Assembly: GCF_010119235.1 (NCBI RefSeq)
Contig: NZ_JAAATZ010000001.1
Location: 898,501-962,500, forward strand
DNA: 64,000 nucleotides
Origin: Flavobacterium phycosphaerae
GTDB taxonomy: Bacteria; Bacteroidota; Bacteroidia; Flavobacteriales; Flavobacteriaceae
Direction of reading: 5' to 3'
In this document: positions 35,440 through 45,098 of the stretch, one piece after another
Layout: each line of letters opens with the position of its first letter
Position numbering within the stretch: position 1 is the stretch's first letter
Made by a program: the position numbers and the translations under genes
Notes under the pieces: model-generated
Told to the model about the DNA's origin: nothing
Seen by the model: only the letters and a program-made list of their open reading frames with translations
The model's database searches: none

Positions 35440-35468
35440 TTGCCGTTTCCATAAAAAATGTAAATTTG
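35440..35468 (+). promoter_or_regulatory. Promoter of the trhO-trhP operon
   Basis: TTG at 35440-35442 and the perfect -7 box TAAATTTG at 35461-35468, spaced by 18 bases. The trhO start is 56 bases downstream. Confidence 0.65.
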
Positions 35469-35524
35469 CACCGAATTCTTCCATTTAGAGTTCACAACAT
35501 CATTCTCACTTAAACGTTTATAGC

Positions 35525-36883
35525 ATGCAACTGTATAACACCTTAAGCGCAGAAGAAAGAGCCGAATTGATTGATCAAGCCGGCAAACAACGCCTGACGT
35601 TGTCTTTTTATGCGTATGCCAAAATTCAAGATCCGAAACAATTTCGCGACAATTTATTTATCGAATGGAACAAGCTCGATGCCCTTGGCCGTACTTATGT
35701 AGCCAAAGAAGGAATCAATGCTCAAATGAGTGTTCCGGCCGAAAACCTGGAAGCCTTTCGGGAGACTTTGGAAGCTTATGATTTCATGAAAAACATCCGC
35801 CTGAATGTGGCTGTTGAACACGATGATCATTCCTTTTTGAAACTGACCGTAAAAGTGCGCGACAAGATTGTAGCTGACGGCTTAAACGATGAAACCTTCG
35901 ACGTTACAAACATTGGCGTGCATTTAAAAGCCAAAGAATTCAACCAAATTTTAGAAGATCCGAATACCATTGTAGTCGATTTCAGAAACCACTACGAAAG
36001 CGAAATCGGTCACTTCAAAGGCGCCATCACTCCGGATGTAGAAACGTTCAGAGAGAGTTTACCCATTATCAACGAACAACTGAAAAACCACAAAGAAGAC
36101 AAAAACTTGGTCATGTATTGTACCGGAGGCATTCGTTGTGAAAAAGCTTCGGCTTATTTCAAACACCAGGGTTTTAAAAATGTATTCCAATTGGAAGGCG
36201 GCATCATCAATTACGCCAAACAAATTCAAGAAGAAGGCTTGGAAAGCAAATTTATCGGTAAAAACTTTGTGTTCGATAATCGTTTAGGCGAAAGAATCAC
36301 CGAAGATGTAGTTGCGCAATGCCACCAGTGTGGTAAACCGTGTGACAATCATACCAATTGTGCCAATGACGGTTGCCATTTGTTGTTCATTCAATGCGAC
36401 GAATGTAAGGCCGCTATGGAAAATTGCTGTTCTTCAGACTGTCTGGAAATTACCCATTTACCTTTGGCGGAACAAGTAAGACTGAGAAGCGGGAAACAAG
36501 TCGGTAACAAAGTCTTCCGCAAAGGAAAATCAGAAAACCTGAAATTCAAACATTCCGGGGAGCTCTCCGATATCGCTTTGGCGAAAGCCCAAGAAACCAA
36601 AGACATTCGCCAAAAGATAAAAATTAAAAAAGTGCTTTTAGGCAAAGCCGAACATTATTATGTCAAAGCACAAGTAGGTCTTTTTATCATTGAAAATCAC
36701 GAACTGACTCTTGGTGATAAAATCCTAATCTCGGGACCAACCACCGGTAACGAAACCTTGGTTCTTGAAAAAATGTTGGTAAACGGAAATGAAAGTTCGG
36801 TAGCCAAACCGGGCGATAAAGTAACTTTTGAAGTGCCGTTCCGAATCCGATTATCCGATAAATTATTTAAAATCACCAACTAA
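35525..36883 (+). CDS. trhO: tRNA uridine(34) hydroxylase TrhO with extra C-terminal domain
   Basis: A rhodanese-type enzyme that adds oxygen to U34 of certain tRNAs (ho5U, the O2-dependent route). The N-terminal acylphosphatase-like domain is followed by the rhodanese domain with Cys199 and Cys205 in YCTGGIRCEKAS. A cysteine-rich knuckle follows (CHQCGKPCDNHTNC ... CDECKAAMENCC), as in YceA/TrhO proteins. At 452 residues it is longer than E. coli TrhO (about 350). The last 85 or so residues (GDKILISGPTTGNE, VPFRIRLSDKLFKI) resemble the C-terminal domain of the adjacent U32 protein. The stop overlaps trhP by 1 base. Confidence 0.93.
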   Translation: MQLYNTLSAEERAELIDQAGKQRLTLSFYAYAKIQDPKQFRDNLFIEWNKLDALGRTYVAKEGINAQMSVPAENLEAFRETLEAYDFMKNIRLNVAVEHDDHSFLKLTVKVRDKIVADGLNDETFDVTNIGVHLKAKEFNQILEDPNTIVVDFRNHYESEIGHFKGAITPDVETFRESLPIINEQLKNHKEDKNLVMYCTGGIRCEKASAYFKHQGFKNVFQLEGGIINYAKQIQEEGLESKFIGKNFVFDNRLGERITEDVVAQCHQCGKPCDNHTNCANDGCHLLFIQCDECKAAMENCCSSDCLEITHLPLAEQVRLRSGKQVGNKVFRKGKSENLKFKHSGELSDIALAKAQETKDIRQKIKIKKVLLGKAEHYYVKAQVGLFIIENHELTLGDKILISGPTTGNETLVLEKMLVNGNESSVAKPGDKVTFEVPFRIRLSDKLFKITN

Positions 36884-38124
36884 TGACTACTTCAGGAAGG
36901 ATTGAATTAATGGCTCCGGCCGGGAATTTCGAATCACTGCAAGCAGCATTAGACAACGGTTGTGATTCGGTTTATTTTGGTGTTGAACAATTGAACATGC
37001 GTGCTCGTGCCACGGTAAATTTCATCTTAGATGATTTACCGGAAATTGCCCGCCGCTGCAACGAAAAAAACGTCAGAACCTATCTGACTTTGAATACGAT
37101 TATTTATGACCACGATTTATCTGTCGTAAAAACACTCTTGACCAAAGCCAAAGAAGCCGGAATAACCGCCGTTATTGCTTCTGACCAAGCCGTAATCATG
37201 ACGGCCAGAACAATGGGCATTGAAGTGCATATTTCTACGCAGCTGAATGTGACCAATATTGAAACGGTAAAATTCTACGCCATGTTTGCCGATACGATAG
37301 TGTTGTCACGTGAATTGAGCCTGCGTCAGGTAAAGAAAATCACTGCTGATATCGAAAAAGATCAAATCAAAGGGCCAAGCGGGAATTTAGTGGAAATAGA
37401 AATCTTTGGTCACGGAGCGCTTTGTATGGCGGTTTCGGGCAAATGCTATTTGAGTTTACATTCTCATAACTCGTCTGCGAATCGTGGCGCTTGCAAACAA
37501 AACTGCCGAAAAAAATATACGGTTATCGACCAAGAAAGTGGTTTCGAAATTGAAATCGATAACGAATACATGATGTCGCCCAAAGATTTATGTACGTTAG
37601 ATTTTCTGGACCAAGTGATTGATTCGGGTATCAAAGTCTTGAAAATTGAAGGCCGAGGACGCGCTGCCGATTATGTAGCCACCGTAATCAAAACCTATCG
37701 CGAAGCCATCGACGCTTATTATACCGGAACTTTCACCAAAGAAAACATTACCGTTTGGATGGAAGCCCTTTCTACCGTTTACAATCGTGGTTTTTGGAGT
37801 GGGTATTATTTGGGTCAAAAATTAGGCGAATGGTCAGACAATCCGGGTTCAAGTGCCACCCAAAAGAAAGTCTACATTGGCAAAGGCATGCATTATTACC
37901 CGAAATCCAATATAGCCGAATTCAAAATTGAAGCTTACGACATAAAAAAAGGCGACAAGATATTAATCACCGGACCCAGCACGGGCGCTCAAGAAATGGT
38001 TGTCAAAGACATGCTGGTTAACGATTTAGAATTGGAAAAAGCTACCAAAGGTGACAGCTGTACTTTGAAAGTGCCGTTTCGCATTCGCCTTTCCGACAAA
38101 ATGTATAAAATCGTTGAAAACTAA
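36883..38124 (+). CDS. trhP: U32 family tRNA hydroxylation protein TrhP (YegQ-like)
   Basis: A peptidase-U32-family protein of 413 residues. YegQ/TrhP makes ho5U34 in tRNA by the prephenate-dependent route. Seen here are the TIM-barrel start RIELMAPAGNFESLQAALDN and the cysteine signature GHGALCMAVSGKCYLS with SANRGACKQNCRKKY (likely Fe-S ligands). The C-terminal beta domain has GDKILITGPSTGAQ and VPFRIRLSDKMYK. It is coupled to trhO and to the ferredoxin gene by one-base overlaps, so both ho5U34 routes are encoded together. Confidence 0.9.
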   Translation: MTTSGRIELMAPAGNFESLQAALDNGCDSVYFGVEQLNMRARATVNFILDDLPEIARRCNEKNVRTYLTLNTIIYDHDLSVVKTLLTKAKEAGITAVIASDQAVIMTARTMGIEVHISTQLNVTNIETVKFYAMFADTIVLSRELSLRQVKKITADIEKDQIKGPSGNLVEIEIFGHGALCMAVSGKCYLSLHSHNSSANRGACKQNCRKKYTVIDQESGFEIEIDNEYMMSPKDLCTLDFLDQVIDSGIKVLKIEGRGRAADYVATVIKTYREAIDAYYTGTFTKENITVWMEALSTVYNRGFWSGYYLGQKLGEWSDNPGSSATQKKVYIGKGMHYYPKSNIAEFKIEAYDIKKGDKILITGPSTGAQEMVVKDMLVNDLELEKATKGDSCTLKVPFRIRLSDKMYKIVEN

Positions 38125-38354
38125 TGGTTATTGTAACCCTGCAACGAGACAAATGCATTGGCTGCAATTACTGTGTAGAAATGGCGCCGGGACAATTTCA
38201 AATGTCTAAAAAAGACGGAAAATCAGTGTTGTTGAAATCCGTAAATGCCAAAGGATTTTACACGCTCAAATCAGCCGACCATACTATAGCTGAAAACTGT
38301 GAACTGGCCGAAAAAGCTTGTCCGGTAAAAATCATCAGTGTTAAAGAAACCTGA
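38124..38354 (+). CDS. Small ferredoxin
   Basis: A 76-residue protein with an N-terminal C-x2-C-x2-C set (DKCIGCNYCVEMAPG) and a distant Cys pair in ENCELAEKACPVKI, fitting a single [4Fe-4S] ferredoxin. The start overlaps the trhP stop by 1 base. It probably supplies electrons or cluster support to TrhP or to the radical SAM protein 60 bases downstream; both are inferences. Confidence 0.88.
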   Translation: MVIVTLQRDKCIGCNYCVEMAPGQFQMSKKDGKSVLLKSVNAKGFYTLKSADHTIAENCELAEKACPVKIISVKET

Positions 38355-38413
38355 TTTTTACTGTTTTTTTCTATAAAACCGTACTTTTAAAAATTATTTA
38401 CGACAAAGCCGGC

Positions 38414-39448
38414 ATGGATATTTATAAAATTCTGAAATTCAACAACTACATCAAAAGTCACCGAATTAAATTCTTCGGGTTGTGGCTGTTGAGTGTTTTG
38501 GACAAACGATATTTGTCAATACAATTTGACCCTGTTTTAGCGTGTAATCTGCGATGTAAAATGTGTTATTTCACTGATGACGAATACGTTCGCACCAACA
38601 TGAAAGGCATTATTAAAGAAGCCGATTTGGAAGCTTTGGCTCAAGTCAATTTCAAGAATGCGCTGAAATTGCAAATTGGCTGCGGGGCCGAACCTACCCT
38701 ATTCAAGCACAACACCAAACTTATAGAAATTGCCAAAAACCATAAAGTTCCCTACATCAGTATGGTAACCAATGGGAATTTATTAGATCAAAAAGACATC
38801 GCAGATTTTGCACAAGCCGGGCTAAACGAGTTCATCATTTCAATGCACGGTGTTACCAAAGAAACCTACGAAGACCTAATGGACAAAGGGGTTTATGAAA
38901 AATTTCACGAGGTTTTAAAAAATATTACCGAGCAAAAGAAGCAAAATCCAACCCTGAAATTACGGATCAATTATACTTTTAACGAAGATAATTTTCACCA
39001 ACTAAAAGACTTTTTTAACGTATATGGTGAATATGCCATCGACATCATTCAACTCCGTCCGATTGACAAAATTGGGGAAACCACTTATGACAATTTCAGT
39101 CTAAAAGCCATTGAAAAAGACTATGCCGAAGTTTCCGGTTTCTTAAAAAATGAATCGGCCCAAAGAGGCATCACCCTGCTTTTTCCAAAAACCATTGCCC
39201 GAGAAGAGAACGAATCCTATATCGTGAAGACAGAAAACAACAGTTCGTATCTGCTGCCTTACACTTACTGCTATGTTTCGCCAAAATACTACTGGAAAGA
39301 CGACTTCAACTGGAAAGAAGAAACTTTTACCCAATGGAAAAAAAGAAACCGTTGGAACACCTTGTTGTTTAAAAACATTTTTATCTCCAAAAAAGAATTG
39401 GAAAAACCCAACCGAAACATGCTAAACTACACTGTTGAGCTGAATTAA
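38414..39448 (+). CDS. Radical SAM protein of unknown function
   Basis: A 344-residue protein with the radical SAM signature Cys44, Cys48, Cys51 (ACNLRCKMCYF) in an N-terminal TIM-barrel half. Later barrel elements are LQIGCGAEPTLF and ISMVTNGNLLD. Only isolated cysteines occur in the C-terminal part, so a SPASM auxiliary-cluster domain is not supported. It has no signal peptide; an N-terminal helix (RIKFFGLWLLSVLDKRYLSI) may associate with membranes. The substrate is unknown. The ferredoxin gene 60 bases upstream could serve as its reductant. Confidence 0.85.
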   Translation: MDIYKILKFNNYIKSHRIKFFGLWLLSVLDKRYLSIQFDPVLACNLRCKMCYFTDDEYVRTNMKGIIKEADLEALAQVNFKNALKLQIGCGAEPTLFKHNTKLIEIAKNHKVPYISMVTNGNLLDQKDIADFAQAGLNEFIISMHGVTKETYEDLMDKGVYEKFHEVLKNITEQKKQNPTLKLRINYTFNEDNFHQLKDFFNVYGEYAIDIIQLRPIDKIGETTYDNFSLKAIEKDYAEVSGFLKNESAQRGITLLFPKTIAREENESYIVKTENNSSYLLPYTYCYVSPKYYWKDDFNWKEETFTQWKKRNRWNTLLFKNIFISKKELEKPNRNMLNYTVELN

Positions 39449-39553
39449 AGGCGGTAAAATTCTTTTGAAATTTAATGCAACAAAATACTATCTTTACACT
39501 TTTAACGTTTATGACTAGTAGTGACGTGGTCACGATCAATATATACTCAAATT

Positions 39554-40783
39554 ATGGCTTGTACAAGTTGCTCAACATCTGATGGCGGTGCGCCTAAAGG
39601 ATGCAAAAATAATGGGACTTGCGGCACCGATAGCTGCAACAAATTAACCGTTTTCGATTGGCTCGCCAATATGAGTCTGCCCAACGGACAAGCTCCATTT
39701 GACTGCATAGAAGTCAGATTCAAAAACGGCCGAAAAGAATTTTACCGCAATACCGAAAAACTAACGTTAAGCATTGGTGATGTGGTAGCTACCGAAGCGT
39801 CACCCGGCCACGATGTAGGTATCGTTACCCTTACAGGCGAATTGGTAAAAATTCAAATGAAGAAAAAAGGGGTAAATCACACTAGCCCTGATGTACCGAA
39901 AGTATATAGAAAAGCATCTCAAAAAGACATCGATATCTGGAGTGATGCTCGCGATAAAGAAGAACCCATGAAGGTAAAAGCCCGTGAATTGGCGATTGCC
40001 CACAAATTGGAAATGAAAATATCCGATATCGAATTTCAAGGTGATGGCTCTAAAGTCACTTTCTACTATACGGCTAATGACCGTGTCGATTTCCGACTTT
40101 TGATTAAAGACTACGCTCGCGAATTCAGCACCCGTATTGAAATGAAACAAGTAGGTTTCCGTCAGGAGGCTTCGCGTTTGGGCGGTATTGGTTCTTGTGG
40201 TAGAGAATTATGTTGCTCTACTTGGCTAACCGATTTCAGAAGTGTAAATACCTCGGCAGCGCGTTACCAACAACTGTCGCTTAATCCTCAAAAATTAGCC
40301 GGTCAGTGCGGAAAATTGAAATGTTGTTTGAACTATGAGTTAGACACCTACATGGATGCATTGAAGGATTTTCCGGAATTTGAAACCAAACTGAAAACCG
40401 AAAAAGGCGATGCCGTTTGCCAAAAACAAGACATCTTCAAAGGCTTAATGTGGTTTGCTTATTTTGACAATTTTGCCAATTGGCATGTGCTGAATATTGA
40501 ACAAGTACGCGAAATAGTAGCCCAAAACAAACAAGGTAAAAAAGTTAGTTCTCTGGAAGATTACGCTGTTGAAACGGTAGCAGAACCTGAAAAAGATTTC
40601 AATAACGCTATGGGCCAAGAGAGTTTAACTCGTTTTGACCAACCCAGAAAAAACAAAAATAAAAACAGAAATAAAAATAAGGCCAAAGCCCCAAATCAGG
40701 GCGGGGAACAAAATAAAGGGCAAAACCAAAAGCCACAAGGAAAAAGACCTATAATCCTTAAAAAGAATGAAGATAAAAAATAG
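39554..40783 (+). CDS. ricT: PSP1/RicT-like regulatory Fe-S protein
   Basis: A 409-residue protein of the YaaT/RicT (PSP1 domain) family. The core is clear: KARELAIAHKLEMKISDIEF, VDFRLLIKDYAREFSTRIEM, the cysteine motif GSCGRELCCSTWL and GQCGKLKCCLNYE. In Bacillus RicT forms an Fe-S complex that modulates RNA processing. The N-terminal segment MACTSCSTSDGG with more cysteines is typical of Bacteroidota members. The C-terminal tail is Lys/Asn/Gln-rich and disordered. ATG 39554 is chosen over a GTG at 39521. It overlaps gldH by 17 bases. Confidence 0.9.
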   Translation: MACTSCSTSDGGAPKGCKNNGTCGTDSCNKLTVFDWLANMSLPNGQAPFDCIEVRFKNGRKEFYRNTEKLTLSIGDVVATEASPGHDVGIVTLTGELVKIQMKKKGVNHTSPDVPKVYRKASQKDIDIWSDARDKEEPMKVKARELAIAHKLEMKISDIEFQGDGSKVTFYYTANDRVDFRLLIKDYAREFSTRIEMKQVGFRQEASRLGGIGSCGRELCCSTWLTDFRSVNTSAARYQQLSLNPQKLAGQCGKLKCCLNYELDTYMDALKDFPEFETKLKTEKGDAVCQKQDIFKGLMWFAYFDNFANWHVLNIEQVREIVAQNKQGKKVSSLEDYAVETVAEPEKDFNNAMGQESLTRFDQPRKNKNKNRNKNKAKAPNQGGEQNKGQNQKPQGKRPIILKKNEDKK

Positions 40784-41252
40784 TATCCTTTTTGTTTTAC
40801 TTCTTTTTTTAGTCATTTCTTGCGACAAAAAAAGAGTTTTTGACGACTATAAATCCGTGGGAAAGGCTTGGCACAAAGACAGTATTGTAACTTTTGACTT
40901 GCCCAAATTAGACCCGAAAAAGGCCTACAATATGTATGTGAATGTCAGAGATAATGATGACTATCCGTTCAATAATTTGTTCCTGATTGTTTCGTTAGAA
41001 CAACCTAATCACAAAGTAAAAGTAGACACCCTCGAATATCTAATGACCAACCCTGACGGCTCGTTACTGGGTGACGGCTTTACCGATATTAAAGAAAACA
41101 AACTCTTTTACAAAGACAACGAACGCTTTACCCAAAAAGGAAATTATAAAATACACATCAAACAAGCGGTCAGACAAACCGGAAAAATTGAAGGCGTTTC
41201 TTCTCTTCCCGGCATAACCGACGTTGGTTTCCGAATTGAATCTACAGAGTAA
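40767..41252 (+). CDS. gldH: Gliding motility lipoprotein GldH
   Basis: GldH is one of the lipoproteins needed for gliding motility and associated with the type IX secretion apparatus in Bacteroidota. The 161-residue protein has a lipoprotein signal peptide (LLLFLVISCDKK; acceptor Cys19) and the family body with NMYVNVRDNDDYPFNNLFLI. It starts within the end of ricT and lies 4 bases before the PBP1A gene, the usual flavobacterial order. With the two T9SS-tailed enzymes in this window it supports a gliding, T9SS-bearing organism. Confidence 0.92.
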   Translation: MKIKNSILFVLLLFLVISCDKKRVFDDYKSVGKAWHKDSIVTFDLPKLDPKKAYNMYVNVRDNDDYPFNNLFLIVSLEQPNHKVKVDTLEYLMTNPDGSLLGDGFTDIKENKLFYKDNERFTQKGNYKIHIKQAVRQTGKIEGVSSLPGITDVGFRIESTE

Positions 41253-41256
41253 ACAT

Positions 41257-43569
41257 ATGGCACAAAAAAATAATACAACAGTCAAAGACATCAACTACTA
41301 CAAAAAGAAATTTTGGAAGTTGTTTTTTTATGGACTTGGAGTAATGATCTTGTTTTTCACCTTAGCTTCTTGGGGGTTTTTCGGCAGCATGCCGTCCTTT
41401 GAAGATTTGGAGAATCCGGAATCCAATTTAGCCACCGAAATCATTTCTTCTGATGGAGTAACTATAGGTAAGTTTTACAACGAAAACCGAACCCCGATTA
41501 AATACGAAGATCTTCCTCCACATTTGGTAAAAGCCTTAGTTGCTACCGAAGATGAGCGTTTTTACGAACATTCAGGTATTGATGCCCGAAGAACTTTTGG
41601 TGCCGCCTTAAAACTGGGAGCTAATGGAGGAGCCAGTACTTTGACCCAACAATTAGCTAAGCTTTTATTCCACGGAGAAGGTTCGAGTTTCAAGCCTTTT
41701 CGTATCATTCAAAAAGTAAAAGAGTGGATTATCGCCATTAAATTGGAAAGACAATATACCAAAAACGAAATCATTGCCATGTACCTCAACAAGGCCGATT
41801 TTGTGAATACAGCCGTCGGAATTCGTTCCGCATCCAAAGTCTATTTTGGCAAAGAACCTCGCGACTTAACCGTTGACGAAGGTGCCATGTTTGTGGGTAT
41901 GCTTAAAAACCCTTCGCTATACAATCCGTTGCGTCGTTTAGAAAAAGTACGTTTGAGAAGAAATACGGTGTTAGGCCAAATGGAAAGAAACGGCATTTTA
42001 GACGAAGCCACCAAAAATAAACTGGCTGCCCAACCTATCGTGTTGCACTTCCACCCGGAAAGTCATAAAGAAGGAACAGCCACTTATTTCAGAGAATTTC
42101 TTCGTGAATACATGAAAAACTGGGCCAAAGAAAACAAAAAACCAGATGGCAGCGATTGGGATATTTACAGCAGTGGTCTGAAAATTTACACCACTATCGA
42201 TTCCAAAATTCAGGAACATGCCGAAGAAGCCGTTGGCGCTCACATGAAGAATCTACAACAAGAATTCTTTGCCCAACAAAAAGACAACAAAAACGCTCCA
42301 TTCATCAATATTACAGATGCCGAAACTAAACGTATCATGGATAAAGCCATGAAAACTTCGGAACGTTGGCGCGTGATGAAAGATTTAGACAAAACCGATG
42401 AAGAAATCATTGCGTCTTTTAGTGTAAAAGCCAAAATGAAAATCTTTTCCTGGAAAGGTGAAATCGATACAACGATGACGCCAATGGATTCTATTCGGTA
42501 TTACAAACACTTCCTTCAGGCCGGATTAATGTCGATGGAACCCCAAACCGGACACATCAAAGCATGGGTGGGCGGTATCGATTATAAATATTTCCAATAT
42601 GACCACGTAGGTCAGGGAGCTCGTCAAGTGGGATCTACTTTCAAACCGTTTGTATATGCTACCGCGATTGAACAATTGGGTATGTCGCCTTGTGATTCTA
42701 TCATCGACAGTCCGTTTATGATTCACAAAGGACGCCACAATGTAACCGAAGATTGGGAGCCGAAAAACTCTGACCGTCAATACCGTGGCATGGTAACCTT
42801 GAAAAAAGCTTTGGCTCTTTCTATCAATACCGTTTCGGCCAAACTGATTGACAAAACCGGACCGGAAGCCGTAGTAACCTTGACCAAAAAATTAGGTGTA
42901 AAATCCGAAATCCCGGCTCAACCCTCTATTGCTTTGGGGGCTGTTGAAATCACCGTTGAAGATATGGTGGCCGCTTACAGTACCTTTGCCAATCAAGGAG
43001 TTTACATCAAACCGCAATTCATTAGCCGAATTGAAGATAAAAACGGCGTAGTTCTTTACGAACCTGTGCCGGAAACGCATGACGTGTTAAATAAAGACAT
43101 TGCTTATGCCGTAATCAAATTACTGGAAGGCGTGACCGAAACCGGATCGGGTGTGCGTTTGCGTACCCAAGGCGGTGGTAACGGCGATAACCGTTGGACC
43201 GGCTATCCATACATGTTTACCAACCCCATAGCGGGTAAAACCGGGACCTCTCAAAACCAATCAGACGGTTGGTTCATTGGTATGGTACCTAATTTGGTAA
43301 CCGGAGTTTGGGTAGGGTGTGAAGACCGTTCCGCCCGTTTCAAAGGCATTACCTACGGACAAGGAGCTACGGCAGCCTTACCTATTTGGGGCTATATGAT
43401 GAAAAAATGCTACGAAGACAAAGACCTGCAAATTTCTAAAGACCCGTTCCAACGACCGGATAATCTTTCGATAAAAGTAGACTGCTACGAACGTAAAAAA
43501 GTAGAAGTCGACTCGAATGCCGTACCTACCGAAGAAGAAGAACAAAACCCGGATGAGTTTGGGTTGTAA
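41257..43569 (+). CDS. Penicillin-binding protein 1A (transglycosylase/transpeptidase)
   Basis: A bifunctional peptidoglycan synthase of 770 residues. A cytoplasmic tail and single membrane helix (FFYGLGVMILFFTLASWGFF) lead to the glycosyltransferase domain (VATEDERFYEHSGIDARRTF, GGASTLTQQLAKLLF). The transpeptidase domain has GSTFKPF (SxxK), SINT (SxN) and GKTGTSQ (KTG). ATG 41257 is used; a TTG at 41224 lies inside gldH. A terminator follows the stop. Confidence 0.95.
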   Translation: MAQKNNTTVKDINYYKKKFWKLFFYGLGVMILFFTLASWGFFGSMPSFEDLENPESNLATEIISSDGVTIGKFYNENRTPIKYEDLPPHLVKALVATEDERFYEHSGIDARRTFGAALKLGANGGASTLTQQLAKLLFHGEGSSFKPFRIIQKVKEWIIAIKLERQYTKNEIIAMYLNKADFVNTAVGIRSASKVYFGKEPRDLTVDEGAMFVGMLKNPSLYNPLRRLEKVRLRRNTVLGQMERNGILDEATKNKLAAQPIVLHFHPESHKEGTATYFREFLREYMKNWAKENKKPDGSDWDIYSSGLKIYTTIDSKIQEHAEEAVGAHMKNLQQEFFAQQKDNKNAPFINITDAETKRIMDKAMKTSERWRVMKDLDKTDEEIIASFSVKAKMKIFSWKGEIDTTMTPMDSIRYYKHFLQAGLMSMEPQTGHIKAWVGGIDYKYFQYDHVGQGARQVGSTFKPFVYATAIEQLGMSPCDSIIDSPFMIHKGRHNVTEDWEPKNSDRQYRGMVTLKKALALSINTVSAKLIDKTGPEAVVTLTKKLGVKSEIPAQPSIALGAVEITVEDMVAAYSTFANQGVYIKPQFISRIEDKNGVVLYEPVPETHDVLNKDIAYAVIKLLEGVTETGSGVRLRTQGGGNGDNRWTGYPYMFTNPIAGKTGTSQNQSDGWFIGMVPNLVTGVWVGCEDRSARFKGITYGQGATAALPIWGYMMKKCYEDKDLQISKDPFQRPDNLSIKVDCYERKKVEVDSNAVPTEEEEQNPDEFGL

Positions 43570-43595
43570 TACATCTTGATTCACTTTAAAAATAC

Positions 43596-43621
43596 AACCC
43601 CGCTATTAGTGGGGTTTTTTT
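43596..43621 (+). terminator. Intrinsic terminator after the PBP1A gene
   Basis: AACCCC (43596-43601) pairs with GGGGTT (43611-43616), followed by a T-run. It ends the ricT-gldH-PBP1A transcript. Confidence 0.82.
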
Positions 43622-43680
43622 ATGCCTCTATTTTCTTTTTTTCTTCAAAAGAAACTCTCCCAATTTCACCATTTAATTCC

Positions 43681-43688
43681 TAAATTTA
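43681..43688 (+). promoter_or_regulatory. Possible -7 box of scoA
   Basis: TAAATTTA, one mismatch from TAnnTTTG, 31 bases before the scoA ATG at 43720. Confidence 0.4.
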
Positions 43689-43719
43689 CGCCACAAACAC
43701 ACTAACGATAACACGCGTT

Positions 43720-44421
43720 ATGATTAATAAAAAAGTAAACTCTGTACAAGAAGCACTGCAAGGCATTGAGGACAATATGACTATCATGTTGGGCGGATTT
43801 GGTCTTTGTGGTATTCCCGAAAACAGCATTGCCGAGCTGGTCAAAAAAGGCACCACGGGACTGACTTGTATTTCCAACAATGCCGGTGTCGATGATTTCG
43901 GATTGGGCTTGTTGCTTCAAAAAAGACAAATCAAAAAAATGATTTCTTCCTATGTGGGCGAAAATGCCGAGTTTGAACGTCAAATGCTTTCGGGCGAATT
44001 GGAAGTAGAACTCACCCCACAAGGTACCTTAGCTGAAAAATGCCGCGCTGCACAAGCCGGAATTCCTGCTTTCTTCACTCCTGCTGGTTATGGCACAGAA
44101 GTAGCCGAAGGCAAAGAGGTTCGTGAATTTAATGGCAAAATGCACATCATGGAACTGGCCTACAAAGCCGATTTCTCTATCGTAAAAGCTTGGAAAGGCG
44201 ACGAAGCCGGTAACTTGATTTTCAAAGGAACCGCCCGAAACTTTAACCCTTGTATGGCAGGAGCCGGAAAAATTACGATAGCGGAAGTAGAAGAGCTTGT
44301 TCCTGCGGGAACTTTAGACCCTAATCAAATTCACATTCCGGGTATTATGGTACAACGCATCTTCCAAGGAGAAAAGTTTGAGAAACGAATTGAGCAACGT
44401 ACCACCCGTAAAAGAGAGTAA
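43720..44421 (+). CDS. scoA: 3-oxoacid CoA-transferase subunit A
   Basis: The alpha chain of a succinyl-CoA:3-ketoacid (acetoacetate) CoA-transferase, 233 residues. Family segments are [20 protein letters not shown], the glycine-rich helix region and [20 protein letters not shown]. It is used in ketone-body or branched-chain breakdown. It is followed by its partner subunit after 2 bases. The exact acyl donor cannot be read from the sequence. Confidence 0.93.
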   Translation: MINKKVNSVQEALQGIEDNMTIMLGGFGLCGIPENSIAELVKKGTTGLTCISNNAGVDDFGLGLLLQKRQIKKMISSYVGENAEFERQMLSGELEVELTPQGTLAEKCRAAQAGIPAFFTPAGYGTEVAEGKEVREFNGKMHIMELAYKADFSIVKAWKGDEAGNLIFKGTARNFNPCMAGAGKITIAEVEELVPAGTLDPNQIHIPGIMVQRIFQGEKFEKRIEQRTTRKRE

Positions 44422-44423
44422 TC

Positions 44424-45080
44424 ATGGCTTTAGATAAAAATGACATTGCAAAACGAATTGCGAAAGAAGTAAAAGACAAGTACTTTGTAAACCTCGGCAT
44501 TGGAATTCCAACCTTGGTGGCCAACTATGTTCGTCACGATATTTCAGTAGAATTCCAAAGTGAAAACGGTGTATTGGGCATGGGACCTTTTCCTTTTGAA
44601 GGAGAAGAAGATGCCGATTTAATTAATGCCGGAAAACAAACCATCACTACCTTGCCGGGAGCGAGTTTCTTTGACTCGGCGTTCAGCTTTGGTATGATTC
44701 GCAGTCAAAAGGTAGATTTAACCATTCTTGGCGCTATGGAAGTAGCCGAAAACGGTGATATAGCCAACTGGAAGATTCCGGGTAAAATGGTTAAAGGTAT
44801 GGGTGGCGCTATGGATTTAGTAGCCTCGGCCGAAAACATCATCGTAGCTATGATGCATGTAAACAAAGCCGGTGAAAGTAAAATTTTAAAACGATGCACC
44901 TTGCCGTTAACGGGCGTAGGTTGTGTAAAAAAAGTAGTAACCGAATTGGCCGTAATGGAAATCACTCCGAAAGGCTTCAAACTCCTGGAACGCGCTCCGG
45001 GTGTATCAGTAGAACACATCATTGCTTCTACGGAAGCCGAACTGATAATTGAAGGCGACATTCCGGAAATGGTAATTTAA
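44424..45080 (+). CDS. scoB: 3-oxoacid CoA-transferase subunit B
   Basis: The beta chain, 218 residues, with the catalytic glutamate (Glu47) in EFQSENGVLGMGP, which forms the CoA-thioester intermediate. Other family segments are NLGIGIPTLVANYV and DLTILGAMEVAENGDIANWK. It follows scoA by 2 bases and ends in a bidirectional terminator. Confidence 0.95.
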   Translation: MALDKNDIAKRIAKEVKDKYFVNLGIGIPTLVANYVRHDISVEFQSENGVLGMGPFPFEGEEDADLINAGKQTITTLPGASFFDSAFSFGMIRSQKVDLTILGAMEVAENGDIANWKIPGKMVKGMGGAMDLVASAENIIVAMMHVNKAGESKILKRCTLPLTGVGCVKKVVTELAVMEITPKGFKLLERAPGVSVEHIIASTEAELIIEGDIPEMVI

Positions 45081-45098
45081 AACCTTTGATATAAAAAC

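Noticed and set aside
39521..39533. GTGAC-GTG-GTCAC palindrome just before ricT, possible operator
   Set aside because: Only 5-base arms, a single copy, and no regulator nearby; chance occurrence is likely. The GTG also created a false start for ricT.
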